Below are positions 1 to 4,812 of a stretch of 5,967 bases of DNA, one piece after another (within the stretch, counting starts at the first letter, position 1; every line of letters begins with the position of its first letter). The stretch comes from CAYXRS01 sp964636485 (GTDB lineage Bacteria; Gemmatimonadota; Gemmatimonadetes; Gemmatimonadales; Gemmatimonadaceae), in the NCBI GenBank assembly GCA_964636485.1, contig CAZWSO010000157.1:1-5967 (forward strand). The letters run 5' to 3'. The notes under the pieces are model-generated. The model did not search any database, was not told where the DNA came from, and saw nothing but the letters and a program-made list of their open reading frames with translations. The translations under genes and the position numbers were made by a program.

Positions 1-153
1 ATAGACTCCGCGGCGCTGGTAGACATCGATGAAGTTCACGCCTGCCGCCTCGACATGAACGATCACTTCACCCCGATCCGGTACGGGGCGCTCCGTCTCC
101 TCCATGCGAAGCACCTCCGGTCCGCCGTGCTCCCGCACGACCAGGGCGTTCAT
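1..153 (-). CDS. Quinone oxidoreductase, MDR family (N-terminal 51 codons; runs off left edge)
   Basis: Only the first 51 codons are present; the gene continues past position 1. The protein starts MNALVVREHGGPEVLRMEE and reaches EAAGVNFIDVYQRRGVY at residues 35-51. This is the N-terminal GroES-like fold of NADPH:quinone oxidoreductases (Qor/zeta-crystallin type); GVNFIDxYxRxGxY is a family hallmark, and no catalytic-zinc cysteine is seen where alcohol dehydrogenases carry one. Such enzymes reduce quinones or other enones with NADPH in the cytosol. I chose the ATG at 153 because it gives the usual family N-terminus and an ATGA overlap with the stop of the upstream dioxygenase (150-152), implying translational coupling. 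An in-frame ATG at 171 would add MANIGQ and has a GGTGG-like stretch upstream, so it remains possible. As the last visible gene of the MarR-YceI-dioxygenase operon it probably acts on the same quinone-type substrates; that is inference. The family call is firm, the substrate unknown. Confidence 0.85.
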   Translation of the reverse strand, partial: MNALVVREHGGPEVLRMEETERPVPDRGEVIVHVEAAGVNFIDVYQRRGVY

Positions 154-1187
154 CTGGCCGATGTTCGCCATCCCGAACCCACCACCGTGGTCCCTTCGTC
201 GTCTGCCTCCTCCATCGTGAAGCCCGGACCGTCGGTCGCGATCTCGACTAGCAGTCCGTCCGGCGCGCGGAACGAGAAGCTTCGGAAGTGCGTTCGATCC
301 ATCACCGGTGTTGCCTCGACCCCCAGCGACAAAACGTGGTCGCGCCACGTTAGCTGCTCCTCATCGTCGCGGGCGCGAAAGGCGATATGATGCGTCTGAC
401 CCGCGCCATCGCGCGCCCGGAACGCTTGCGGCGGCCAGCCGAACAGCGTCATGGCGCTGTTCGGTCCGACTTCGCCGCCCTCGTATCTCGCCCAGAACAG
501 GTGTGGCGTGTCCGGGTCATCCTGGTTGACAGTGTGCTTGACGAGGCGCAGCCCGAGCACGCCCTGGTAGAAATCGCGTGCGCGCTCGATATCGTTCGTT
601 ATCCCACTCACATGATGGATCCCCTGAAGCCGCATGGAGGACGCGATCTCTGCCACAGGATGAGGCCACGTGCGCGCTGCGATCTCAGCCTCGTCGCGAT
701 GGCCTCGAATCTCGGCGCGAACCGGCGGCTGCACGATCTTCTGACCGAGGGCCGCGAGTGGCTCGTCCACAGCGTACCCCGGCCCCTGGGTGGCAATCTC
801 CAGGATCTGGCCGTCAGGGTCGCGAAAGTAAATGCTCCGGAAATAGCCGCGGTCGAACGGTCCGGATACTGCCAGACCTGCGTCGTTCAGCCGACGCTTC
901 CAGCGAAGCTGGTCGTCCGCCGTGGCGACGCCGAGCGCGAGGTGGTGGATGCCACCCACGCCCGGACGCCCAGGACGGGCGTCAGGACGTTCGAGGAATG
1001 CCAGGATGGTACCGGGCGCACCGCCCTTCTCACCGAAAAACAAGTGGTATGAGTCGGCATCGTTGGGACTGCGGGCGCGTTTCAGAAGCGGAATCCCGAG
1101 CAGGTCGCGATAGAAACCGACCGTGCGGTCTGCATCCCTCGATACCATCGTGATGTGGTGGAAGCCCTGCGTTCTCAGCCCCGACAT
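150..1187 (-). CDS. VOC-family ring-cleaving dioxygenase, hydroquinone dioxygenase-like (MhqO/PcpA/LinE type)
   Basis: A 345-residue cytosolic protein with two vicinal-oxygen-chelate (glyoxalase-fold) domains, about residues 5-135 and 186-322, joined by a linker. Metal-ligand motifs are visible in both: GFHHITMVS (H10/H11), GGIHHLALGV (H81/H82) and ILEIAT (E130) in the first; GIHHVSGI (H191/H192), QTHHIAFRA (H266/H267) and LVEIAT (E315) in the second. The length and doubled-domain layout fit MhqO, PcpA and LinE, which open hydroquinone rings using Fe(II). From memory, PcpA uses one N-terminal and two C-terminal ligands (H11, H227, E276); the H-to-E spacing here (266 to 315) matches that. ATG at 1187 has a good Shine-Dalgarno GAGGA (1194-1198) six bases upstream. 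The gene lies 41 bp after the YceI gene and overlaps the quinone oxidoreductase by four bases. Substrate is inferred as hydroquinone or a substituted quinol; a glyoxalase-like activity cannot be excluded. Confidence 0.88.
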   Translation of the reverse strand: MSGLRTQGFHHITMVSRDADRTVGFYRDLLGIPLLKRARSPNDADSYHLFFGEKGGAPGTILAFLERPDARPGRPGVGGIHHLALGVATADDQLRWKRRLNDAGLAVSGPFDRGYFRSIYFRDPDGQILEIATQGPGYAVDEPLAALGQKIVQPPVRAEIRGHRDEAEIAARTWPHPVAEIASSMRLQGIHHVSGITNDIERARDFYQGVLGLRLVKHTVNQDDPDTPHLFWARYEGGEVGPNSAMTLFGWPPQAFRARDGAGQTHHIAFRARDDEEQLTWRDHVLSLGVEATPVMDRTHFRSFSFRAPDGLLVEIATDGPGFTMEEADDEGTTVVGSGWRTSAR

Positions 1188-1228
1188 GGTTGTTCCTCAG
1201 TCGGCGGCGCGCCGCGCCGCGTGAATTG

Positions 1229-1783
1229 TCAGTCGCGTATCAGCTCGGCCTCGATGCTGATCTTTACATCGTTCGCCACCAGGACGCCACCCGATTCCAG
1301 CGCCTGATTCCATGTGAGGCCGAACTCACGGCGGTCGATGGTGGTTCGGGCGGTGAATGCGGCAATCGTCTGGCCATATGGGTTGCGAACCCGCCCCTCC
1401 TCCGTCACGTCGAAAACCACCTCGCGCGTCACGTTGCGGATGGTGAGATCCCCAGTTATGCGGAAGCCATCACCCTTCCTCTCGACGCGCCGGCTCCGGA
1501 AGGTGAGCGTCGGCCACTTCTCGACGTCGAAGAAGTCGCCCGATCGCAGGTGTTGATCACGCTGCTTCACACGCGTATCGATGGACGCCGCCTCGATCTC
1601 CACCTCCACCGAGGAGCGGGTGGGATCCGTGTCATCCAGCGTCACGGTGCCCGCCAGCTGGCCGAAGCGTCCGTTCACAGTGGCTATCATCATGTGCTTC
1701 ACGGCAAACGCCACCGTGGTGTGGGCGACATCGATGGTCCACGTGCTGGCTGTGCCCGTGGGTATTGTGGCTGTTGTCGTCAT
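1229..1783 (-). CDS. YceI-family polyisoprenoid-binding protein, cytosolic form
   Basis: A 184-residue YceI-like protein with a lipocalin-type beta-barrel fold. Family signatures: WTIDVAHTTVAFAVKH (15-30), VNGRFGQLAG (36-45), SIDTRVKQRDQHL (67-79) followed by SGDFFDVEKWPTLTF (81-95), GDLTIRNVTREV (111-122), FGLTWN (154-159) and the last strand VANDVKISIEAEL (169-181). Characterised relatives (e.g. a Thermus protein) hold a polyisoprenoid chain in the barrel. E. coli YceI is periplasmic, but this N-terminus (MTTTATIPTGTAST) has no hydrophobic signal segment, so the protein should stay in the cytoplasm. The ATG at 1783 is preceded by GAGGA (1793-1797) with a 9-base spacer. It is the first gene after marR (111 bp gap holding a probable operator and two hairpins) and lies 41 bp before the ring-cleaving dioxygenase. 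In this setting it may bind or deliver a prenylated quinone; that role is inference, the family call is firm. Confidence 0.92.
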   Translation of the reverse strand: MTTTATIPTGTASTWTIDVAHTTVAFAVKHMMIATVNGRFGQLAGTVTLDDTDPTRSSVEVEIEAASIDTRVKQRDQHLRSGDFFDVEKWPTLTFRSRRVERKGDGFRITGDLTIRNVTREVVFDVTEEGRVRNPYGQTIAAFTARTTIDRREFGLTWNQALESGGVLVANDVKISIEAELIRD

Positions 1784-1802
1784 TGGACCATGTCCTCGCG
1801 TG

Positions 1803-1820
1803 GGGTGGGCGAAACCACCC
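1803..1820 (-). other. GC-rich hairpin in the yceI 5' leader
   Basis: A perfect 6-bp inverted repeat (plus strand GGGTGG at 1803-1808, CCACCC at 1815-1820) with a 6-base loop. It lies just upstream of the yceI Shine-Dalgarno (1793-1797) and would form in the operon's leader RNA. No U-tract follows in the direction of transcription, so it is not a typical terminator. It could affect mRNA stability or ribosome access; no known riboswitch class is recognised. Confidence 0.4.
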
Positions 1821-1831
1821 TTGATTAAGGG
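1818..1831. repeat. Inverted repeat CCCTT-GATT-AAGGG upstream of yceI
   Basis: Arms are 1818-1822 and 1827-1831 with a 4-base spacer. The arm at 1818-1822 shares three bases (1818-1820) with the neighbouring 1803-1820 hairpin, so the two stems cannot form together in one RNA. It may be a leader RNA element, a protein site or chance. Confidence 0.3.
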
Positions 1832-1837
1832 ATAAGC

Positions 1838-1853
1838 TTCTCACTATTAAGAT
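1838..1853 (-). promoter_or_regulatory. Probable MarR operator (degenerate copy) controlling the yceI-dioxygenase-quinone reductase operon
   Basis: On the minus strand this reads ATCTTAATAGTGAGAA. Its left half-site ATCTTA is identical to that of the palindrome at marR, the 4-base spacer is the same, and the right half TGAGAA matches four of six bases of TAAGAT. The base before the left half is T in both sites. It lies 55-70 bp upstream of the yceI start in an AT-rich patch. I could not fit a convincing -35/-10 pair, so its position relative to the promoter is not known. Confidence 0.55.
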
Positions 1854-1869
1854 AAATACCCAAAGACTC

Positions 1870-1885
1870 GGCCCGGTTCCCGGCC
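1870..1885 (-). terminator. Weak stem-loop downstream of marR
   Basis: About 10 bases past the marR stop codon the minus strand can fold GGCC-GG, loop GAA, CC-GGCC, with one bulged base. Only a poor T-tract (TCTTT) follows, so termination would be weak or partial; readthrough from marR into yceI is possible. Confidence 0.25.
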
Positions 1886-1894
1886 CCCCGGACC

Positions 1895-2380
1895 CTACGA
1901 TGCCGGTCCCTCCGCGAGCTCCTCCGCATACAGCCCGAGCTTCCGGAGCAGTCGGATGGCTTCGTCCTGCTCCGCTCCGTTCAGACCCCGCAGGACGCGC
2001 TCCAGGCGTTCCGCGTGGTCGGGAAAGATCCGCGTGATGAGTCGCTCCCCGGCTGGGGTGAGAACCGCGTAACGCGCCCGGCGGTCTTCGGGACAGGCCT
2101 GTCGCTCGAGCAGCCCCTTCTCCTCCAGCCGATCCACCAGGTACGTCACACCGCCGCTCGTGACGAGAATCCGGCGCTGGACTTCCCCCAGCAGCTGCGG
2201 CCCCCGGTGGTAGAGGAACTCGAGGATCGCGAATTCGGTCGGCCCCAGCCCGTGGCGTGCGATGTCGGCCCTCGCGTGCCGCTCCGCGGCGCCGTACGCG
2301 CGCGATAGCACCACGAAGAGTTGCAGCGCCCGCCTGGTGCGGGGGGTGGCGTTGTAAGTGTGACGGAGATCGGAAGTCAT
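1895..2380 (-). CDS. MarR-family winged-helix transcriptional regulator (MhqR-like)
   Basis: A 161-residue MarR-type regulator when started at the ATG at 2380. Residues 45-58 (LGPTEFAILEFLYH) open the winged helix; ILVTSGGVTYLVDRLEEKGL (71-90) is the recognition region, and RQACPEDRRARYAVLTPAGE (93-112) is the wing with the conserved DRR. Helices at both ends would form the dimer interface. The ILVTSG..TYLVDRLE segment is typical of MarR subfamilies that answer to phenolic or quinone compounds. The only cysteine is C96 in the wing; the N-terminal sensing cysteine of OhrR or YodB types is absent. An in-frame ATG at 2398 would add MYLSIK, but it sits inside the operator and upstream of the likely -10, so 2380 is preferred. 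No Shine-Dalgarno is seen at either. The gene heads a same-strand run with yceI, a ring-cleaving dioxygenase and a quinone reductase; it probably represses itself and that operon until an electrophile is sensed. Confidence 0.9.
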   Translation of the reverse strand: MTSDLRHTYNATPRTRRALQLFVVLSRAYGAAERHARADIARHGLGPTEFAILEFLYHRGPQLLGEVQRRILVTSGGVTYLVDRLEEKGLLERQACPEDRRARYAVLTPAGERLITRIFPDHAERLERVLRGLNGAEQDEAIRLLRKLGLYAEELAEGPAS

Positions 2381-2394
2381 CTTAATACTAAGAT
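2379..2394 (-). promoter_or_regulatory. Palindromic MarR operator at the marR start
   Basis: The minus strand reads ATCTTAGTATTAAGAT: perfect 6-bp arms ATCTTA/TAAGAT around a 4-base spacer. Size and sequence resemble known MarR-type sites (an ATCT...AGAT core, as in MhqR operators, from memory). It covers the proposed -10 element and the first bases of the coding region, an ideal position for autorepression. A degenerate copy lies at 1838-1853. Confidence 0.7.
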
Positions 2395-2419
2395 ACATTC
2401 AAACAGGTAACGCCGTCAA
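2390..2419 (-). promoter_or_regulatory. Putative sigma-70-type promoter of marR
   Basis: The minus strand carries TTGACG (2414-2419, five of six to the -35 consensus), an 18-bp spacer and TATCTT (2390-2395, four of six to the -10 consensus). The -10 lies within the operator palindrome. The expected transcription start is near 2383, only a few bases before the ATG at 2380, which implies a leaderless or nearly leaderless mRNA. Confidence 0.45.
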
Positions 2420-2473
2420 GACTCCACACCTGGTGCGCGGCTGCTCCTGCCCGGGCTGCGGTTCCCGTCGTTC

Positions 2474-3193
2474 CTATCTCCCTGCCTGCAGCGCCTCCCT
2501 TCCCCCCACCGGCCACTCCTGCCGCTCCCACGCCTGCTGCCAGAACATCCATTCGTACTGGACGCTGGTGAGGAATGCTGTCTTTGCGCGAGCCCGAGCT
2601 TTGTCGTCATGCGCCTCGGCGGAGCGCTGAAGCAGCGCGAGCAGCCTGTCCATGTAGTCGTTGAAAGCCGGATCCGAGTACATTCGCAGCCAGTCCGCGT
2701 ACGGGTGATCGTCGCTCGGCGACCCGAGCTCGCGCTGCAGATGCTGCCCGACCTCGATGTACAGCCACGGGCATGGCGTGATGGCGGCGATCGCTTCGAC
2801 GAGCGTCCCACGAACCGTCGAGGAGACCATGTGATCCTGGTACGCCCGATTACTGGGCGTGAGCTCGAGCGCGGCGATGTCCGCCGGTCCGTACCCGAGC
2901 TTCTGGCCGTAGCCGGCGTGAAGCTGACCTTCCACGACGAGCGCCAGCCTCGCTCCGTCGATAAACCAGAGCTTGTCCACCGGATCCATGCAGCGTGTCG
3001 AGATGATCGCGCACGCGTCGGAGAAGGCCTCGAGGTAGCGGGCGTCCTGCATCTGATAGAACCTGAAGAGCTGCGGATCGAGCGTGCCAGCGGCCAACTC
3101 ACGAACGAACGGGTGCTCGAATGACGCACCCCACGCGTCCTGTGCGTGCTCCATGCATTCGCGCGCGAAGGGAGGGATGGTGTATTGAGGCAT
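2474..3193 (-). CDS. tenA: TenA-type aminopyrimidine aminohydrolase (thiaminase II)
   Basis: A 239-residue all-helical TenA/THI-4/PQQC-fold enzyme, close to the usual family length. TenA hydrolyses aminopyrimidine breakdown products of thiamin to HMP (salvage) and can also cleave thiamin; it acts in the cytosol. Expected active-site residues are visible: D50 and Y53 in FYQMQDARYLEAF, the nucleophile C141 in TPCPWLYIEVGQHL, Y145 in the same segment, and E214 in QYEWMFWQQAW (211-222). These parallel D44, Y47, C135, Y139 and E205 of B. subtilis TenA (numbers from memory). The ATG at 3193 is the only start after an in-frame stop near 3237; no clear Shine-Dalgarno precedes it. It is followed after about 90 bp by marR on the same strand. 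No thiamin gene or TPP riboswitch is visible nearby, so it appears to stand alone. Confidence 0.92.
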   Translation of the reverse strand: MPQYTIPPFARECMEHAQDAWGASFEHPFVRELAAGTLDPQLFRFYQMQDARYLEAFSDACAIISTRCMDPVDKLWFIDGARLALVVEGQLHAGYGQKLGYGPADIAALELTPSNRAYQDHMVSSTVRGTLVEAIAAITPCPWLYIEVGQHLQRELGSPSDDHPYADWLRMYSDPAFNDYMDRLLALLQRSAEAHDDKARARAKTAFLTSVQYEWMFWQQAWERQEWPVGGREALQAGR

Positions 3194-3644
3194 TGAAGGC
3201 CGGGATTCGGGAGCGTTGGTTAAGCGAAGCCACGCTCATCATCTTGGCGACTTTTCTGCGGGCCGCAAGGCTGCGACCAGCCGCCCGATCTCCGGCCCGA
3301 ATCCGTCGGTGAACGGGCGGCGGAGCGTAGGGGAAGCCCGCAGGGTGGCACGTCCGTCGACCGTGGAGCCCGGCAGGTGAGCCCTGTCCCCGCCCTTTCA
3401 GGGTCGTGGGTGGAGACGCAGGGGGCGATAGCGAAGGGGGTGAGCGGAGGGGCCGGGTTGGTTGGCCACCGGTTCCCGGACCACCTGCCGCTGCACCCCC
3501 CACAGACTCGCCAGAAGCTTTCCGCGACTTCGCGGCGCTCGCTTCCGAAAAGACGCCGGGCTTCGATTTGGGTAACCCTGCTAAATTTCGATAAACTTCC
3601 TTGTTGCAACGTGTTACGATAATGCAACGGAACCGCTCTGGGAT
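3194..3644. other. Gene-free divergent intergenic region between tenA and the lipid kinase
   Basis: No credible gene was found here. Open frames crossing it give low-complexity, Arg/Pro/Ser-rich translations and overlap both flanking genes. It must hold the promoters of tenA (leftward) and of the kinase (rightward). Visible content: a G-rich plus-strand segment at 3401-3457 with six runs of three to five G; a small perfect hairpin CCGCG-ACTT-CGCGG (3522-3535); and an AT-rich patch at about 3561-3625 containing GATAAT (3618-3623). No TPP riboswitch signature (CTGAGA box) is seen on the tenA side. Confidence 0.6.
3618..3623 (+). promoter_or_regulatory. Possible -10 element for the lipid kinase gene
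   Basis: GATAAT matches five of six bases of the -10 consensus and lies in the only AT-rich patch before the kinase. No good -35 is found at 16-18 bp. A direct repeat TGCAACG flanks it (3605-3611 and 3623-3629), which may be a regulator site or chance. Confidence 0.3.
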
Positions 3645-4685
3645 GTGCCAGTGTGGCCCCTCTGCCGAAGGCGGCTCACGGGCACTTCGCTCGGTGGCTT
3701 CGTGTGGGCAACGAGAAGGGGCGGGCGCATTCGCCGTGTAGCCCGCTTCCTGCGCTTGCGCACGACCGTGACCTCGTCGAACGCTGCCAGTGCGCGGCCG
3801 ATTCCGGCCTACCTGAACCTCCAGGCCGGCACTGCGCGCGCGGTGGCCGAGCTGCTCCGCGCCGATGCCCGATTCGCCGTTCGCGAGTTGTCGCCGTCGG
3901 ATTTCGACTCCGCCCTTCGCCGCGACGCCGCTCGGGACGCCAGACGCGTGTTGATCTGCGGTGGCGACGGAACCGTCGCGACGGCCGCGAAGACGGCAGC
4001 GGAGCTCGGTCTCGAGATGGCGATCCTTCCCGGCGGAACTCTCAATCACTTCGCGCGACGGCTCGGCATTCCCGTCCATGCGGAAGAGGCCCTCGGGGTC
4101 GCCGCCAGCGCGCAGGCGCGTGCCGTGGACGTGGGCTTCATGAACGAGAAGCTCTTTCTCAACACCAGTTCGGTCGGAGCGTATGTCACGTATGTGCGGC
4201 TCCGTGAGCGAATCGAGCGCTGGCTAGGTTACTATCTGGGCTCCGCCGTAGCCGCGCTCCGCCTCCTGTTTCGGCTCCGTAGCCTCAGCGTCCGGCTCCA
4301 GGTGGAAGGTTCGTCGCGCATTTATGCGTCGCCACTGGTGTTCGTTGGAGTGGGAGAGCGCAGGTTAGCGACGCCGCGCTTCGGTGAGCCGGTTCGCGGT
4401 GGCTTCCGCGCGCTGCACCTGGTGGTGGTTGACGGCTCGTCGCCGGCGCGCCACCTGGTGCGCGCTCTGACCGCAGCGGCACGCGGTAGCGACACCGTTC
4501 ATCGCACGCCGGGCATCAACAGCCACCTGGCCGATCTGTGCACGGTCGACCTCCCGGTGCCTGCGGCACGTGTTGCGCTGGATGGCGAGATCCACCGCGT
4601 GCACACCCCGCTGCGCTACCGTCTGGCGCGAGAGGCGCTCCACGTTGTAGCGCCGGAGCCTGAGGATCGTCGCGAGGACGACTGA
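3645..4685 (+). CDS. Diacylglycerol/lipid kinase family protein (DAGK catalytic domain, YegS/BmrU type)
   Basis: An ATP-dependent lipid kinase of the DAGK/sphingosine kinase superfamily, probably phosphorylating a membrane lipid alcohol on the cytoplasmic face. Counting from the GTG at 3645 (346 residues), the domain opens at IPAYLNLQAGTARAV (53-67). The nucleotide-binding loop is LICGGDGTVATAA (103-115), followed by ILPGGTLNHFARRLGIP (127-143), where the family usually has GTxNDFAR, so H replaces D. The second, beta-rich domain runs from about 160 with FLNTSSVGAYVTYV (171-184) and ends in VALDGEIHRVHTPLRYRLAREALHVVAP (310-337), with the conserved DGE. Residues 1-50 are Arg-rich and match nothing I know. 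A GTG at 3768 (residue 42) would give about 305 residues, the usual family length, so the true start may be downstream; neither start has a clear Shine-Dalgarno. The gene is isolated on the plus strand and converges with the barrel gene. Substrate is unknown. Confidence 0.87.
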   Translation: MPVWPLCRRRLTGTSLGGFVWATRRGGRIRRVARFLRLRTTVTSSNAASARPIPAYLNLQAGTARAVAELLRADARFAVRELSPSDFDSALRRDAARDARRVLICGGDGTVATAAKTAAELGLEMAILPGGTLNHFARRLGIPVHAEEALGVAASAQARAVDVGFMNEKLFLNTSSVGAYVTYVRLRERIERWLGYYLGSAVAALRLLFRLRSLSVRLQVEGSSRIYASPLVFVGVGERRLATPRFGEPVRGGFRALHLVVVDGSSPARHLVRALTAAARGSDTVHRTPGINSHLADLCTVDLPVPAARVALDGEIHRVHTPLRYRLAREALHVVAPEPEDRREDD

Positions 4686-4700
4686 GGGACTGCTCTAAGG

Positions 4701-4760
4701 ACTCTCCTCCGCACGTGTGCAGCTGGCGGCTTCAGCCAAGCAGCTGCCGGCTCGCTTCTA
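4701..4760 (+). repeat. Hairpin-forming tandem repeat, copy 1 (between convergent genes)
   Basis: Begins ACTCTCC and contains TGCAGCTGGCGGCTTCAGCC at 4718-4737. It can fold with an outer stem GCAGCT (4719-4724) against AGCTGC (4742-4747) and an inner stem around GGCTTCAGCC, separated by an internal loop. It starts 16 bp after the kinase stop codon. It is probably a terminator or mRNA 3'-end stabiliser, but no T-run follows. Confidence 0.6.
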
Positions 4761-4762
4761 AA

Positions 4763-4812
4763 ACTCTCCCCGGGCGGATGCAGCTGGCGGCTTTCAGCCA
4801 GGCAGCCGGCGG
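4763..4812 (+). repeat. Hairpin-forming tandem repeat, copy 2 (abuts the barrel gene stop)
   Basis: Same orientation as copy 1, with a period of about 61-62 bp. It shares ACTCTCC (4763-4769) and TGCAGCTGGCGGCT (4779-4792), then TTCAGCCA with one inserted T. It folds through CTGGC (4784-4788) against GCCAG (4797-4801), or GCTG (4783-4786) against CAGC (4803-4806). The end of the copy touches the minus-strand stop codon (4813-4815). Together the two copies occupy nearly all of the convergent gap and could act as a bidirectional terminator. Confidence 0.6.

Noticed and set aside
1190..1828. 212-codon plus-strand frame opposite yceI
   Set aside because: The opposite strand encodes a clear YceI protein with a ribosome binding site; this frame has no recognisable domain.
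2399..2473. Rho-independent terminator between tenA and marR
   Set aside because: There is a GCCCGGGC palindrome but no extended stem with a T-tract; evidence too weak to list.
2416..3129. 237-codon minus-strand frame inside tenA
   Set aside because: It lies in another frame of tenA; the translation is a run of Ser/Arg/Thr typical of an antisense-like shadow.
3377..3622. 81-codon plus-strand frame before the kinase
   Set aside because: No ribosome binding site or recognisable motif, and it ends inside the likely promoter patch of the kinase.
3220..3627. 135-codon minus-strand frame in the intergenic region
   Set aside because: Low-complexity translation, no ribosome binding site, and it covers the G-rich repeat-like stretch; no support as a gene.
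3194..3640. TPP riboswitch upstream of tenA
   Set aside because: I looked for the CTGAGA box and the conserved second half on the minus strand and found neither.
3099..4079. Long minus-strand open frame (326 codons) across tenA, the intergenic region and the kinase
   Set aside because: It overlaps two well-supported genes, and its translation is Arg/Pro/Ser-rich with no domain; it is a high-GC shadow frame.
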